A program made the position numbers and the translations under genes. Of a stretch of 64,000 bases of DNA, positions 9,325-18,910 are shown in pieces. How positions within the stretch are numbered: position 1 is the stretch's first letter; each line of letters opens with the position of its first letter. The notes below the pieces were generated by a model. The model did not search any database. It worked only from the letters and a program-made list of their open reading frames with translations, and was not told where the DNA came from. The stretch spans positions 53,471 to 117,470 of the forward strand of contig NZ_JABUFE010000012.1 in assembly GCF_013315265.1 (NCBI RefSeq), given 5' to 3'. The DNA comes from Parasulfitobacter algicola (lineage in GTDB: Bacteria > Pseudomonadota > Alphaproteobacteria > Rhodobacterales > Rhodobacteraceae).

Positions 9325-9358
9325 GCTTTACGCCACAGCATGCATTGCGGCGTAAAGC
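9325..9358. promoter_or_regulatory. Palindromic site between CBS gene and antiporter
   Basis: GCTTTACGCC (9325–9334) and GGCGTAAAGC (9349–9358) are perfect 10-bp arms with a 14-base centre that itself contains GCATGC. It sits between the divergent CBS and antiporter genes, where an operator would be expected. The binding protein is unknown. Confidence 0.5.
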
Positions 9359-9400
9359 ACGCTGACCTAAAACAGCTAAGAATTGAATTCTGGGTAGAAA

Positions 9401-10648
9401 ATGAATATTTTACAGATTACCTCGTTACTGATCGTTCTGGCGGGTGCCTTTGGCGCGATCAATTATCTTTATCTAAAATTACCTTCGGCCATCGGAATCA
9501 TGGTTGTGGCGCTTTTTGCGTCATTTGGTGTGATGATCGTCGATCTTATATACCCAGCCCTTGGAACAGCCGATGCAGTGCGCGGCATTGTTTTGGACAT
9601 CGAATTCTCGGATGCGTTGCTTGAGGGCATGCTGGGGCTTTTGCTGTTTGCCGGCGCCTTGCATGTCAAACTTTCAGATCTGAAGAAAGAATGGGTGATC
9701 GTTTTTCTGATGGCCACAATTGGCATCGGATTGTCGACGGTCATTGTCGGCGTCGGGTTTTCCTGGATCACAGGTATGCCACTGCTGGTCGCATTGGTCT
9801 TTGGCAGCCTTGTGTCGCCCACAGATCCTGTTGCGGTTTTGGGTGTTTTGCGCGCCGCCAATCTGAAAAAATCACTGGAAACCAAAATCGCGGGCGAAAG
9901 TCTGTTCAATGATGGCGTTGGCTATGTCGTTTTTCTGGTCCTGATCAGCCTGGCCTTTCCCGCAGCTGACAGCCACGGATCAACATTCAGTGGTGCCGCT
10001 TTACTTTTTGTACAAGAAGCGGTCGGCGGGGCTGTTCTGGGTATCGTTCTGGGATGGCTGACATTCCGCGTCATGCGCCGGATTGATGATTATTCGCTTG
10101 AGGTCCTGATCACCCTTGGGCTTGCTTTTGGTGGCTATGAATTGGCGGTCTATCTTCATGTTTCGGCCCCGATCATGGCCGTTTGTGCAGGGCTTTTGAT
10201 TGGTGACATCGGTACAAAACACGGGATGAGCGCTGAGACACGGCAATATGTCGATGCCTTTTGGAAGCTGATCGACGAAATCCTGAACGCGGTGCTGTTC
10301 CTGATGATCGGGTTTGAGGTTTTCGCGATTGCCTTTGAATGGAATTTCCTGCTGTCGGGTGTCCTGGCGATTTGTCTGGCTTTACTAGGGCGCTTTGCCG
10401 CAGTTGTGGTTCCAGTCCTTATGCTGAAGCCTTTTCGCGAATTTTCCAAAGGTGTGGTGCCGATTATGACGTGGGGCGGATTAAAAGGTGGGATTTCGGT
10501 TGCACTTGCTCTTAGCTTGCCCGACAATGAATGGAAACCACTCATCCTTACGGCGACGTATGTGATCGTATTATTCTCGATAATTGTGCAAGGTTTGACA
10601 GTCGCCCCACTTGCAAAACGCGTCGGCACCGAAACAGAGACATCATAA
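9401..10648 (+). CDS. Na+/H+ antiporter, CPA1 (NhaP-like) family
   Basis: This 415-aa polytopic inner-membrane protein of the monovalent cation:proton antiporter family has about twelve hydrophobic helices. Diagnostic segments are LLLFAGALHVKLSDLKK, FGSLVSPTDPVAVLGVLR and the ion-site motif KIAGESLFNDGVGYVVF, followed by MTWGGLKGGISVALALSLP near the C-terminus. It lacks a long cytosolic regulatory tail. The stop overlaps the start of the next gene (TAATG), so the two are probably co-transcribed. Likely role is sodium extrusion and pH homeostasis in a saline habitat; the cation preference is inferred. Confidence 0.9.
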   Translation: MNILQITSLLIVLAGAFGAINYLYLKLPSAIGIMVVALFASFGVMIVDLIYPALGTADAVRGIVLDIEFSDALLEGMLGLLLFAGALHVKLSDLKKEWVIVFLMATIGIGLSTVIVGVGFSWITGMPLLVALVFGSLVSPTDPVAVLGVLRAANLKKSLETKIAGESLFNDGVGYVVFLVLISLAFPAADSHGSTFSGAALLFVQEAVGGAVLGIVLGWLTFRVMRRIDDYSLEVLITLGLAFGGYELAVYLHVSAPIMAVCAGLLIGDIGTKHGMSAETRQYVDAFWKLIDEILNAVLFLMIGFEVFAIAFEWNFLLSGVLAICLALLGRFAAVVVPVLMLKPFREFSKGVVPIMTWGGLKGGISVALALSLPDNEWKPLILTATYVIVLFSIIVQGLTVAPLAKRVGTETETS

Positions 10649-11595
10649 TGCTGCGATTATTCGCCTCGATCCTATGTATTTTCATGCCCGTCTTTGCATG
10701 GGCCAATACAATCCCCGGACAAGATGCTCCAAAGTTCCAGGCAGCGATAGATCTTTGGCTGGATGGTGATGACACCGCAGCCCTGACTGTATTTTCCGAA
10801 CTTGCCCGCGACGACAATACGGCCGCACAGATATTTCTGGGACAGTTGGAACCGCTGTTGCATTTGCATACTCATGTGACGGGCAGTCTGTCACGGGCAG
10901 ACCGGATCGCACTTTTGCGCCAACCAGAAGGCTTATCGGGTAAAAGCTGGCTTGAGCGTGCACAGAACGACAGCGCCTTGGCCGCGGCCCTTTTGAAATC
11001 TCGCAGAGTCGGTGAAAAAGCCGATGCGATCGGGACATTGCTTGAATTTAACGAACAACAATCGGCATTACTTCCGCTGATCTCAATCGGCAATCAGGGC
11101 AATCTTGAAACATTGGCAAAATTGCATGAAAATCCTGCTGTTACAGGTGCTGCCAAAGCTTATATCGAAAGTGTGCTGGGTGCCCCACAATCGATTGGAA
11201 CGACCTCTAAAACCAAACAACCTGAACAATCATCAGATCGGATTTTGCTGCAGTCGATCCCGTTACCCAGTCAGACCGGAAGCAATATTGTTGCAACTGC
11301 GCTGGCCGAACAGATGGCACTGCGCCCTGAATACAGTCCGATACAAAAGCTGTGTGAAGCCAGCTGTGTTAATCGTAATCGTTGTATGGTTGGCGTTATC
11401 GCAACGCTGTCAGGCGAACCATCTTGGATCAAACTTGCAAGCCCCGTCGAAACGCTTTTATCCACCGAACGGTATCACAAAAGCCCACGTATACGCGATG
11501 ATTTGAAACGCAGGGTGACAATGCAACCGCTTTATAAATCCGGCTGGCTGCAAAACTATGATCAATGTACCTATCAGGCTTTGCAAACGCCTTGA
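10648..11595 (+). CDS. Hypothetical secreted protein with helical repeats
   Basis: I do not recognise this 315-aa protein. It starts at the ATG overlapping the antiporter stop (TAATG); an in-frame upstream extension inside the antiporter gene is not supported. Residues 1–19 (MLRLFASILCIFMPVFAWA) form a clear signal peptide. The segment after it (ALTVFSELARDDNTAAQIFLGQ) looks like a Sel1/TPR-type helical repeat. The C-terminal part has a four-cysteine set (LCEASCVNRNRC and, later, YDQC) that could form disulfides in the periplasm. Coupling to the antiporter suggests an envelope function, not established. Confidence 0.7.
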   Translation: MLRLFASILCIFMPVFAWANTIPGQDAPKFQAAIDLWLDGDDTAALTVFSELARDDNTAAQIFLGQLEPLLHLHTHVTGSLSRADRIALLRQPEGLSGKSWLERAQNDSALAAALLKSRRVGEKADAIGTLLEFNEQQSALLPLISIGNQGNLETLAKLHENPAVTGAAKAYIESVLGAPQSIGTTSKTKQPEQSSDRILLQSIPLPSQTGSNIVATALAEQMALRPEYSPIQKLCEASCVNRNRCMVGVIATLSGEPSWIKLASPVETLLSTERYHKSPRIRDDLKRRVTMQPLYKSGWLQNYDQCTYQALQTP

Positions 11596-11662
11596 TTTTG
11601 GGGTTGGCAAATTTATCCCTATATTGACGTTAAGGCGTAACATTTGACGACAGGGATATGAA

Positions 11663-12274
11663 ATGAGTCTAACACGGACATTGATTAAAATCGGTATTGG
11701 ATACGCCGCCGCCCATGGCGTTCGCAAGATATCACGCGGGCAAGGCTTGGCATCTTTGTTCAAGGGCAATGGTCAAGGCGGCACTGGTGGGTTGGCCGGT
11801 ATGATGCGCGGTTTTCAGAACCGTCATGCCCTGCCGACGCAAAGCGCGCCTGAAGGCAAGCGCGAAGATGTGCGCGGACTACTGGATCAGTTCAACGACA
11901 AACCTGCAACAGATGAAGACGAACAGGTCGCCAGCCTGATGCTGCGCGCGATGATCCAGTCTGCGAAATCTGACGGCGTAATTGATGACGATGAAAAGAC
12001 GCAAATCATGGAAACATTGGACGATGATGCGGATAACGCAGATATTGCTTTTGTTAAGTCACAGCTAAAAGCCCCCGTCGATATTGATGCTTTGGCGGCC
12101 GACACACCCGTCGATTTGCGCGAACAGGTGTACTCCATGTCGCTGATGGCCATCGAGGTCGATACCCCTGCCGAGGCCAGATATCTTAATGATCTGGCAC
12201 AAGCGCTGATGCTGGATCAAACCACAGTGAATGCATTGCACTATGATATGGGTGTTGATCCGCTTTACAGTTGA
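11663..12274 (+). CDS. DUF533 / TerB-like family protein
   Basis: This 203-aa protein matches the DUF533 family (YebE-like), which has a TerB-type helical domain of unknown function. The N-terminal 65 residues are basic and glycine-rich (GLASLFKGNGQGGTGGLAG). The conserved part starts about residue 85: MLRAMIQSAKSDGVIDDDEKTQIM contains the acidic DGVIDDDE loop of TerB folds, and the C-terminal MAIEVDTPAEARYLNDLAQAL is typical of the family. It stands alone, preceded by a 67-base gap. No enzymatic role can be assigned. Confidence 0.85.
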   Translation: MSLTRTLIKIGIGYAAAHGVRKISRGQGLASLFKGNGQGGTGGLAGMMRGFQNRHALPTQSAPEGKREDVRGLLDQFNDKPATDEDEQVASLMLRAMIQSAKSDGVIDDDEKTQIMETLDDDADNADIAFVKSQLKAPVDIDALAADTPVDLREQVYSMSLMAIEVDTPAEARYLNDLAQALMLDQTTVNALHYDMGVDPLYS

Positions 12275-12390
12275 CGAAACTGCGTCATGCGCGGCACCAA
12301 TTGGCGATAAATCTACGGTCGTTCGCATCGGGGGTGGAAACTGTGGGTTGGCTTGGATAAACCCATGCCTACCATGAACCCGAGGACACG

Positions 12391-12822
12391 ATGGGCGATA
12401 CAATCCAAGACCGCTGCGAGGCAAAAGGCCTGCGCATGACCGAACAACGCCGCACAATTGCGGGTGTGTTACAGGATGCCGACGATCACCCTGATGTCGA
12501 AGAACTTTATGCGCGTGCCAGTGCGGCTGACCCGCGTATCTCAATCGCGACGGTCTATCGCACGGTCAAGCTGTTCGAAGAAGCGGGCATTCTGGACAAA
12601 CATGATTTTGGAGATGGCCGCGCACGGTATGAAACCGCAGACCGGGATCATCATGATCATCTGATCGACATGAATTCAGGTGAAGTAATCGAATTTGTCG
12701 ACCCGGATATCGAAGCGTTACAGGAAAAAATCGCGCAAAAATTGGGCTATACCCTGAAAGGGCACAGGCTGGAATTATACGGTGTACCGATCAAAGGTAC
12801 ACAGCCTGACAACAAAGCCTGA
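12391..12822 (+). CDS. Fur-family metal-dependent transcriptional regulator
   Basis: The 143-aa protein has the Fur layout: winged helix (GLRMTEQRRTIAGVLQ... ISIATVYRTVKLFEEAGIL) then a metal-binding dimerisation domain (RYETADRDHHDHLIDMNSGEVIEF, GHRLELYGVP). It lacks the CxxC structural zinc pairs seen in many Fur proteins, as expected for alphaproteobacterial Fur/Mur or Irr types. The family is certain; whether it senses manganese, iron or heme is not. Its 3' end overlaps the annotated start of the next gene, so co-transcription with the DMT transporter is likely. Confidence 0.9.
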   Translation: MGDTIQDRCEAKGLRMTEQRRTIAGVLQDADDHPDVEELYARASAADPRISIATVYRTVKLFEEAGILDKHDFGDGRARYETADRDHHDHLIDMNSGEVIEFVDPDIEALQEKIAQKLGYTLKGHRLELYGVPIKGTQPDNKA

Positions 12823-13711
12823 CCCGTTGGACAACCTGCGCGGGGCCCTTTTGATGATTGCAGCAATGGTGGGTTTCGCCATTGAGGATATGTTCATCAA
12901 ACTGATGTCCGATCAGCTACCAACCGGGCAAATCCTTGCCATGCTGGGTCTTGGCGGCGCTTTGATCTTTGCGACAATCACAGCCATGCAGGGCCGCAGA
13001 TTGTGGTCATCCGATCTGCTGAACGGCGCTGTCATTCTGCGCAATCTGGGCGAGGTCATTGGCACTTTGGGTTATGTTACCGCAATTGTCATGACCGATT
13101 TGTCCAGCGCATCCACGATTTTGCAGGCCACACCGCTAGTCGTGACCTTGGGGGCCGCGTTGTTTTTACAAGAACAGGTCGGATGGCGCAGATGGTTGGC
13201 GATTATCGTTGGATTTATGGGTGTTCTATTGGTCATTCGCCCCGGCGTTGACGGGTTTGAACCCGCATCCCTGTTCGCGGTTCAAGGCGCCATAGGGCTG
13301 GCGGTACGTGATATTGCCACACGGCGCGTGCCATCCACAATTTCGTCGATGCAACTGTCCACCTATGGGTTCGCGATCATCTTTCCCGCAGGTCTGATGT
13401 TGATGGCTTTTAATCAAACAACATTGATCATGCCGACACAGGCAAACGGGATCTACATGTCCCTTGCGCTGATCACTGGGGTTCTGGCTTATTACGCCAT
13501 CGTTGCAGCGATGCGTGTGGGCGAAGTATCGTTTGTGACCCCCTTCCGCTACTCGCGGATCGTTTTCGCAATGATCCTTGGAATATTGGTCTTTGATGAA
13601 CAACCAGACAGATGGGTGATTGTTGGCGCTATCATTATTGTGGCCTCTGGCCTGTTCACTGTGTGGCGGGAACGTCGTGTGGGGGTTTCATCTTCTGCTC
13701 CATCGCGCTAA
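12782..13711 (+). CDS. EamA/DMT-superfamily transporter
   Basis: A polytopic protein with ten predicted helices in two EamA repeats, the layout of drug/metabolite exporters. Conserved features include GFAIEDMFIKLMSDQLP in helix 1, LSSASTILQATPLVVTLGAALFL closing the first half, and VTPFRYSRIVFAMILGILVFDEQPDRWVIVGAIIIVASG closing the second. The start is uncertain: the GTG at 12782 (309 aa) overlaps the Fur gene by 41 bases, while a TTG at 12827 just after the Fur stop would give a shorter N-terminus. Substrate unknown. Confidence 0.85.
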   Translation: MYRSKVHSLTTKPDPLDNLRGALLMIAAMVGFAIEDMFIKLMSDQLPTGQILAMLGLGGALIFATITAMQGRRLWSSDLLNGAVILRNLGEVIGTLGYVTAIVMTDLSSASTILQATPLVVTLGAALFLQEQVGWRRWLAIIVGFMGVLLVIRPGVDGFEPASLFAVQGAIGLAVRDIATRRVPSTISSMQLSTYGFAIIFPAGLMLMAFNQTTLIMPTQANGIYMSLALITGVLAYYAIVAAMRVGEVSFVTPFRYSRIVFAMILGILVFDEQPDRWVIVGAIIIVASGLFTVWRERRVGVSSSAPSR

Positions 13712-13736
13712 TGCTGCGCAAACCGACGCCACGTAA

Positions 13737-15026
<1,290 letters not shown>

Positions 15027-15054
15027 TTAAACCAGGCTGAACAGGGATTACTTG

Positions 15055-15834
15055 ATGAAAATTGCCACCTTTAACATCAACGGCATCAAGGCCCGTATCA
15101 ATGCACTGCCGGAATGGCTGGATGAGGCGCAGCCTGACGTCGTGCTTTTGCAGGAAATCAAATCGGTCGACGATGCATTCCCGCGCGACGTTTTCGAAGA
15201 CAGGGGCTATAACGTCGAAACCCACGGGCAGAAAAGCTTTAACGGCGTCGCAATCTTGTCCAAGCTGCCACTGGAAGACGTACAGCGCGGCCTGCCCGGC
15301 GATGACGATGACGAACAGGCCCGCTGGATCGAAGCGACCGTTGTCGGGGAAAAAGCCATTCGGATCTGCGGGCTGTATTTGCCCAATGGAAACCCAACGC
15401 CCGGACCCAAATATGATTACAAACTGGCTTGGATGGAACGGCTGCACGCCCGCGCAAAAGATTTGATGACATTGGAAGAACCAGCCCTTATGGCGGGCGA
15501 TTATAATATCATCCCACAGGCCGAGGACGCAAAACGGCCCGACGCATGGCGCGATGACGCACTGTTTCGCTTGGAAAGTCGCGCGGCCTTTCGCAGGATC
15601 CTGAACCTTGGGTTTACCGAAGCGTTCCGCGCCCGCAATCATGCCCCTGAACAATACAGCTTTTGGGATTATCAGGCAGGTGCGTGGAACAAGAACGATG
15701 GTATCCGAATCGATCATTTCCTGTTGACTCCACAATGTGCTGATCTGATGACCGACTGCCAGATTGATGCCAATGTACGCGGACGTGACAAACCGTCAGA
15801 TCACGTGCCTGTCTGGGTCGAGCTCGCCGCATAA
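15055..15834 (+). CDS. xthA: Exodeoxyribonuclease III / AP endonuclease
   Basis: This Mg2+-dependent base-excision repair nuclease cleaves at abasic sites and removes 3' blocks. The 259-aa protein shows NINGIKAR (residues 8–14), catalytic Glu34 in LLQEIKS, Tyr109 in CGLYLPNG, MAGDYNIIP with Asp149 and Asn151, IRIDHFLL with Asp220, and the terminal SDHVPV pair Asp249/His250. An ATG at 15055 is used rather than the TTG one codon earlier. Its stop directly abuts the next ATG (TAAATG). Some bacteria have two paralogues, so the symbol denotes the family. Confidence 0.94.
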   Translation: MKIATFNINGIKARINALPEWLDEAQPDVVLLQEIKSVDDAFPRDVFEDRGYNVETHGQKSFNGVAILSKLPLEDVQRGLPGDDDDEQARWIEATVVGEKAIRICGLYLPNGNPTPGPKYDYKLAWMERLHARAKDLMTLEEPALMAGDYNIIPQAEDAKRPDAWRDDALFRLESRAAFRRILNLGFTEAFRARNHAPEQYSFWDYQAGAWNKNDGIRIDHFLLTPQCADLMTDCQIDANVRGRDKPSDHVPVWVELAA

Positions 15835-16680
15835 ATGGGCATTCTAAAAGACATATGGCGCGGCAAAACGGCTTGGCAAATGGGATTAAAGGTCAAGCTG
15901 TGGCGCGCTACGACACCACTTGATCCCCCGTCAGATCAGCCTGTGGTTATCTTTGCCGTCAATCTTGTATCGCGTCGCCGTGCCCCCGATTGGGATGAAA
16001 CCTGCGCCAATCTGGCGCAAACTGTCGCCAGCTTTCGCGCTCAAACTTGCGATCAATGGCGCGCGATCATCTGTGGTCAAGACAAACCAAAGGGCATCGA
16101 TTTTGATAATCAAGTTCAGTTTTTGAAATCCTATACCTCGGACAAATTCAACGATCAGGGTGATAAGCGCCGTCAGATCATCAGCCATGTGGCCAGGACT
16201 GTTAAAACGGATGGATATTACATGCGTTTTGATGCAGATGATATCCTGCACCCAAAAGCTGTTGAACATATGTGTCGCGATAACAATGGGGCGGGATATT
16301 TCGTCGAAACAGGTTATATGTACGATGTCAGCAACGATAATTTTGCACCACTTGGACCGCGCTATCCCGATATTGGCATAGTTCCATTTTATGCACTTTG
16401 CGGATCATGCTGTGCGGTCCGCTATGATTTTCGTACATCGCGAAAATTTCGGCATCTACTGAATGAAATGAAAGCCCATGGTCGTATTATCGACCGGATG
16501 CAGCTTTATGGTTTTCAGATGGCGCCTTTTCCGTTTCCCGCTGCCCTTTATCTGGTGAACCACGGTCAAAACATGGTTGAACGCCGGGGCAAGATGGATG
16601 GTAAAGTAAGCTATGTTCAGCAACATTTGATAAAAGACAAAGAGCGCACTGATCAAATTCGCAGTGAATTTAAAATCTAA
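15835..16680 (+). CDS. Glycosyltransferase-like protein
   Basis: A 281-aa soluble protein. The N-terminal half contains VVIFAVNLVSRRRA and ASFRAQTCDQWRAIICGQD, which resemble the nucleotide-binding start of family 2-type glycosyltransferases, and YYMRFDADDILHPKAVEHM gives a DxD-type metal motif (Asp133, Asp135, Asp136). The C-terminal half (FYALCGSCCAVRYDF) has a paired cysteine. The start is contiguous with the xthA stop, so it is probably co-transcribed. Donor and acceptor sugars are unknown; the family call rests mainly on the DxD region. Confidence 0.7.
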   Translation: MGILKDIWRGKTAWQMGLKVKLWRATTPLDPPSDQPVVIFAVNLVSRRRAPDWDETCANLAQTVASFRAQTCDQWRAIICGQDKPKGIDFDNQVQFLKSYTSDKFNDQGDKRRQIISHVARTVKTDGYYMRFDADDILHPKAVEHMCRDNNGAGYFVETGYMYDVSNDNFAPLGPRYPDIGIVPFYALCGSCCAVRYDFRTSRKFRHLLNEMKAHGRIIDRMQLYGFQMAPFPFPAALYLVNHGQNMVERRGKMDGKVSYVQQHLIKDKERTDQIRSEFKI

Positions 16681-16747
16681 GTCTGGGAACTTTTTTCGTT
16701 TTGCCGACGTTAATCTATCAAATTCGAACATAAAGAAAGATAGACAA

Positions 16748-17098
16748 ATGTTGAAAAACGTTGGTTTTTTAGCGCTGTTGATGTGTATGCCAATGATGGC
16801 ACTTGCTGAACAAACATGCGCAACTCAGAATGCAACAAAATGTATCGTGGCTTACGGCAATCCGTCGGATGGCATGATTTATCACAATGGTAAAGCCTTT
16901 AAAGAACCCAAATACAAAGACGGTGATGTGATACCGGTCGGCAAATATTCCTTGCTGCTGAACACACAATATTATGGGTTACCAAGGGCGACAGACGGCT
17001 GGGTTTATATGCAGATCGATGAACACGTATATCGCGTGGATTGGAAAACGCATACAATCTTATCGTTAGCTACGCTTGAGACCGCTGCCGTCTATTAA
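16748..17098 (+). CDS. RcnB-like small periplasmic protein
   Basis: A 116-aa secreted protein. I start it at the ATG at 16748, which gives a clean signal peptide (MLKNVGFLALLMCMPMMALA); the upstream in-frame region is unlikely. The mature part contains YYGLPRATDGWVYMQIDEHVYRVD followed by a hydrophobic THTILSL end, resembling the C-terminal part of RcnB-type periplasmic proteins. RcnB itself modulates nickel/cobalt efflux; that function is not implied here because no metal efflux gene is adjacent. Its 3' end overlaps the convergent monooxygenase gene by 33 bases. The base composition looks AT-richer than that of its neighbours. Confidence 0.6.
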   Translation: MLKNVGFLALLMCMPMMALAEQTCATQNATKCIVAYGNPSDGMIYHNGKAFKEPKYKDGDVIPVGKYSLLLNTQYYGLPRATDGWVYMQIDEHVYRVDWKTHTILSLATLETAAVY

Positions 17099-18259
17099 GG
17101 TAACATCTTCACCGTAAAGCCAGTCAAATCGGCGAAGCGGGGCAGATGGCGCAATCGAACCGCCCAAACGCAGCGCCGTATGGGCGGCCCATCTTAGCGG
17201 TGGAAATCGCAGGTGATAGTTTCGTGCATTTTTTGAGGCCGCATCAATGACCCGTGATACCCGGGCATGGCGGTGGCTTTGGTATTCTGCCAAACCATGC
17301 TCTATTTCATCATTCGCATCCAAGCTGGCAGCTAAAACCCAGGCATCTTCAAGCGCCATATTCGCCCCTTGTGCCAGAAACGGCAACGTTGGGTGGGCGG
17401 CATCTCCCAAGATCGCAACATGACCACGGTGCCAGCTTTCTGCAACAGGATGGCGGAAAAGACCCCATAGATTTACAACATCAACTTTTTTTATTAAGTC
17501 TTTAATATCATTTGAAAAATTTGAAAACGCGTGGCGCAAGTTATCTGGGTCATCCTGATGATACCAACCTTCCTCGGCCCAGTCCCCGCGCTCCTCGACC
17601 GCAACAATATTGATCAAGGATTCATCGCGCAATGGATAAGTTACCAAATGGCGACCAGGCCCCATATGGACATTAACTTGCTTTGAAGCCGCGCCATCTG
17701 CAGGCACCAGCGCACGCCAAGCGACTTGATGGGTAAAAAACGGCGCAACGGTACCGTTCAAAACATGCCGCACCACTGAATTCAAACCATCGGCCCCGAT
17801 CAGGATATCACAGCCATGTATTTGTTCGTCGATGCTAACACTTGGCGTTGTTCCACACTTGATATCGTCAATGCGTACGCCCGCCTGAACATCAACGCCC
17901 ACGTCGCGGGCCGCCGTTGCCAACAAATCAATCAAATCAGCGCGATGTACAAATGAATAGAACTGGGTATCCGGTAATTGCGTCAGATCAATCCGCAATA
18001 CGTCACGACCTGCCCGGTAGTCACGCAATTGGACAGCTTCGGCCTTGGTCGCGATTTTGGATAAAGCATCTTGTAAATCCAGCGCACGCAAAACCGCCAG
18101 ACCATTCGGGCTGATCTGCAAACCTGCGCCAACTTCAGAAATGACGGCGGCCTGTTCAAAAACTCGAACCCGTGCCCCCCGCAAAGCAAAGGCGCGGGCC
18201 ACTGCCAAACCAGCAATACCCGCGCCAATGATAAATATTGTCTTTCCGGTCAATGACAT
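17066..18259 (-). CDS. FAD-dependent aromatic-ring monooxygenase (salicylate hydroxylase-like)
   Basis: This NAD(P)H-dependent flavin monooxygenase belongs to the group that hydroxylates salicylate, 3-hydroxybenzoate and similar substrates. The 397-aa protein has the dinucleotide-binding GAGIAGLAVARAFALRG at the N-terminus, the DG loop in GADGLNSVVR, and the flavin-ribityl motif GDAAHPTLPFLAQGANMALED. I prefer the Met at 18259 over one four codons upstream because the FAD motif then sits at the usual distance. The gene stands alone, between convergent neighbours on its 3' side and dksA upstream on the same strand. Substrate not determinable. Confidence 0.85.
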   Translation of the reverse strand: MSLTGKTIFIIGAGIAGLAVARAFALRGARVRVFEQAAVISEVGAGLQISPNGLAVLRALDLQDALSKIATKAEAVQLRDYRAGRDVLRIDLTQLPDTQFYSFVHRADLIDLLATAARDVGVDVQAGVRIDDIKCGTTPSVSIDEQIHGCDILIGADGLNSVVRHVLNGTVAPFFTHQVAWRALVPADGAASKQVNVHMGPGRHLVTYPLRDESLINIVAVEERGDWAEEGWYHQDDPDNLRHAFSNFSNDIKDLIKKVDVVNLWGLFRHPVAESWHRGHVAILGDAAHPTLPFLAQGANMALEDAWVLAASLDANDEIEHGLAEYQSHRHARVSRVIDAASKNARNYHLRFPPLRWAAHTALRLGGSIAPSAPLRRFDWLYGEDVTLIDGSGLKRS

Positions 18260-18295
18260 CCGAATATCCAAATGCCGATGACCCCGTGACGCACG

Positions 18296-18718
18296 TTAGT
18301 CGTCGCGATGAACCTTTTCACGACGTTCATGACGTTCCTGCGCCTCAAGGCTGAGTGTTGCAATAGGTCGTGCGTCCAGCCGCTTTAGCGAAATTGGTTC
18401 ACCAGTACTTTCGCAATATCCATATTCACCTTCATCAATCCGGCGCAATGCCGCATCGATTTTAGTGACCAGCTTGCGCTGGCGATCACGGGTCCGAAGT
18501 TCAAGCGCACGGTCTGTTTCCTCGCTCGCGCGGTCGGCGATATCTGGAATATTACGTGTGCTGTCTTGCAAACCTTCGATCGTATCTTTGCTGTCAGAAA
18601 GAAGATCATTCTTCCAGTTCAACAATTTGCGTCGAAAATACTCAACTTGCCGTTCGTTCATGAACGGTTCGTCTTCGGCTGGTCGATAATCGTCCGGCAG
18701 AAAAACTTCAGCTTTCAT
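18296..18718 (-). CDS. dksA: RNA polymerase-binding transcription factor DksA
   Basis: DksA inserts into the RNA polymerase secondary channel and, with ppGpp, adjusts rRNA and biosynthetic promoters. The 140-aa protein has the coiled-coil with the acidic tip (DIADRASEETDRALELRTRDRQ) and the globular C-terminal domain. The zinc finger is degenerate: YGYCESTGEPI keeps one cysteine where the canonical protein has CxxC, and the second pair is replaced (ATLSLEAQ). This single-Cys form is known in alphaproteobacteria. The start at 18718 follows a GGGAGCAGGT site; an in-frame Met 17 codons upstream is less likely. Confidence 0.92.
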   Translation of the reverse strand: MKAEVFLPDDYRPAEDEPFMNERQVEYFRRKLLNWKNDLLSDSKDTIEGLQDSTRNIPDIADRASEETDRALELRTRDRQRKLVTKIDAALRRIDEGEYGYCESTGEPISLKRLDARPIATLSLEAQERHERREKVHRDD

Positions 18719-18845
18719 ACCTGCTCCCTCATGCAGACCGGATTTTGACATACCTGCTTGATCGGTCATTCAAAACCCTCCCGGGCGCGATTTAACCCAG
18801 CTTGGCAGCCGTGTCACTAGGCAAATCCCAGTCAAAACCGCACAG

Positions 18846-18873
18846 TTGCCTGTTTGCCTGTCTCTGCTAATGT
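18846..18873 (+). promoter_or_regulatory. Possible promoter of the MoxR cluster
   Basis: TTGCCT (18846–18851), a 16-base spacer and TAATGT (18868–18873) lie about 38 bases before the MoxR start. The match to a sigma-70 consensus is fair, not strong. Confidence 0.3.
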
Positions 18874-18910
18874 CGGTCGGGCTGACAAAAACAACCCAAG
18901 CGAGAGGCAG

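Noticed and set aside
12344..12364. TGGGTT/AACCCA dyad upstream of the Fur-family gene
   Set aside because: Arms of six bases are easily found by chance and it does not resemble a Fur-type box.
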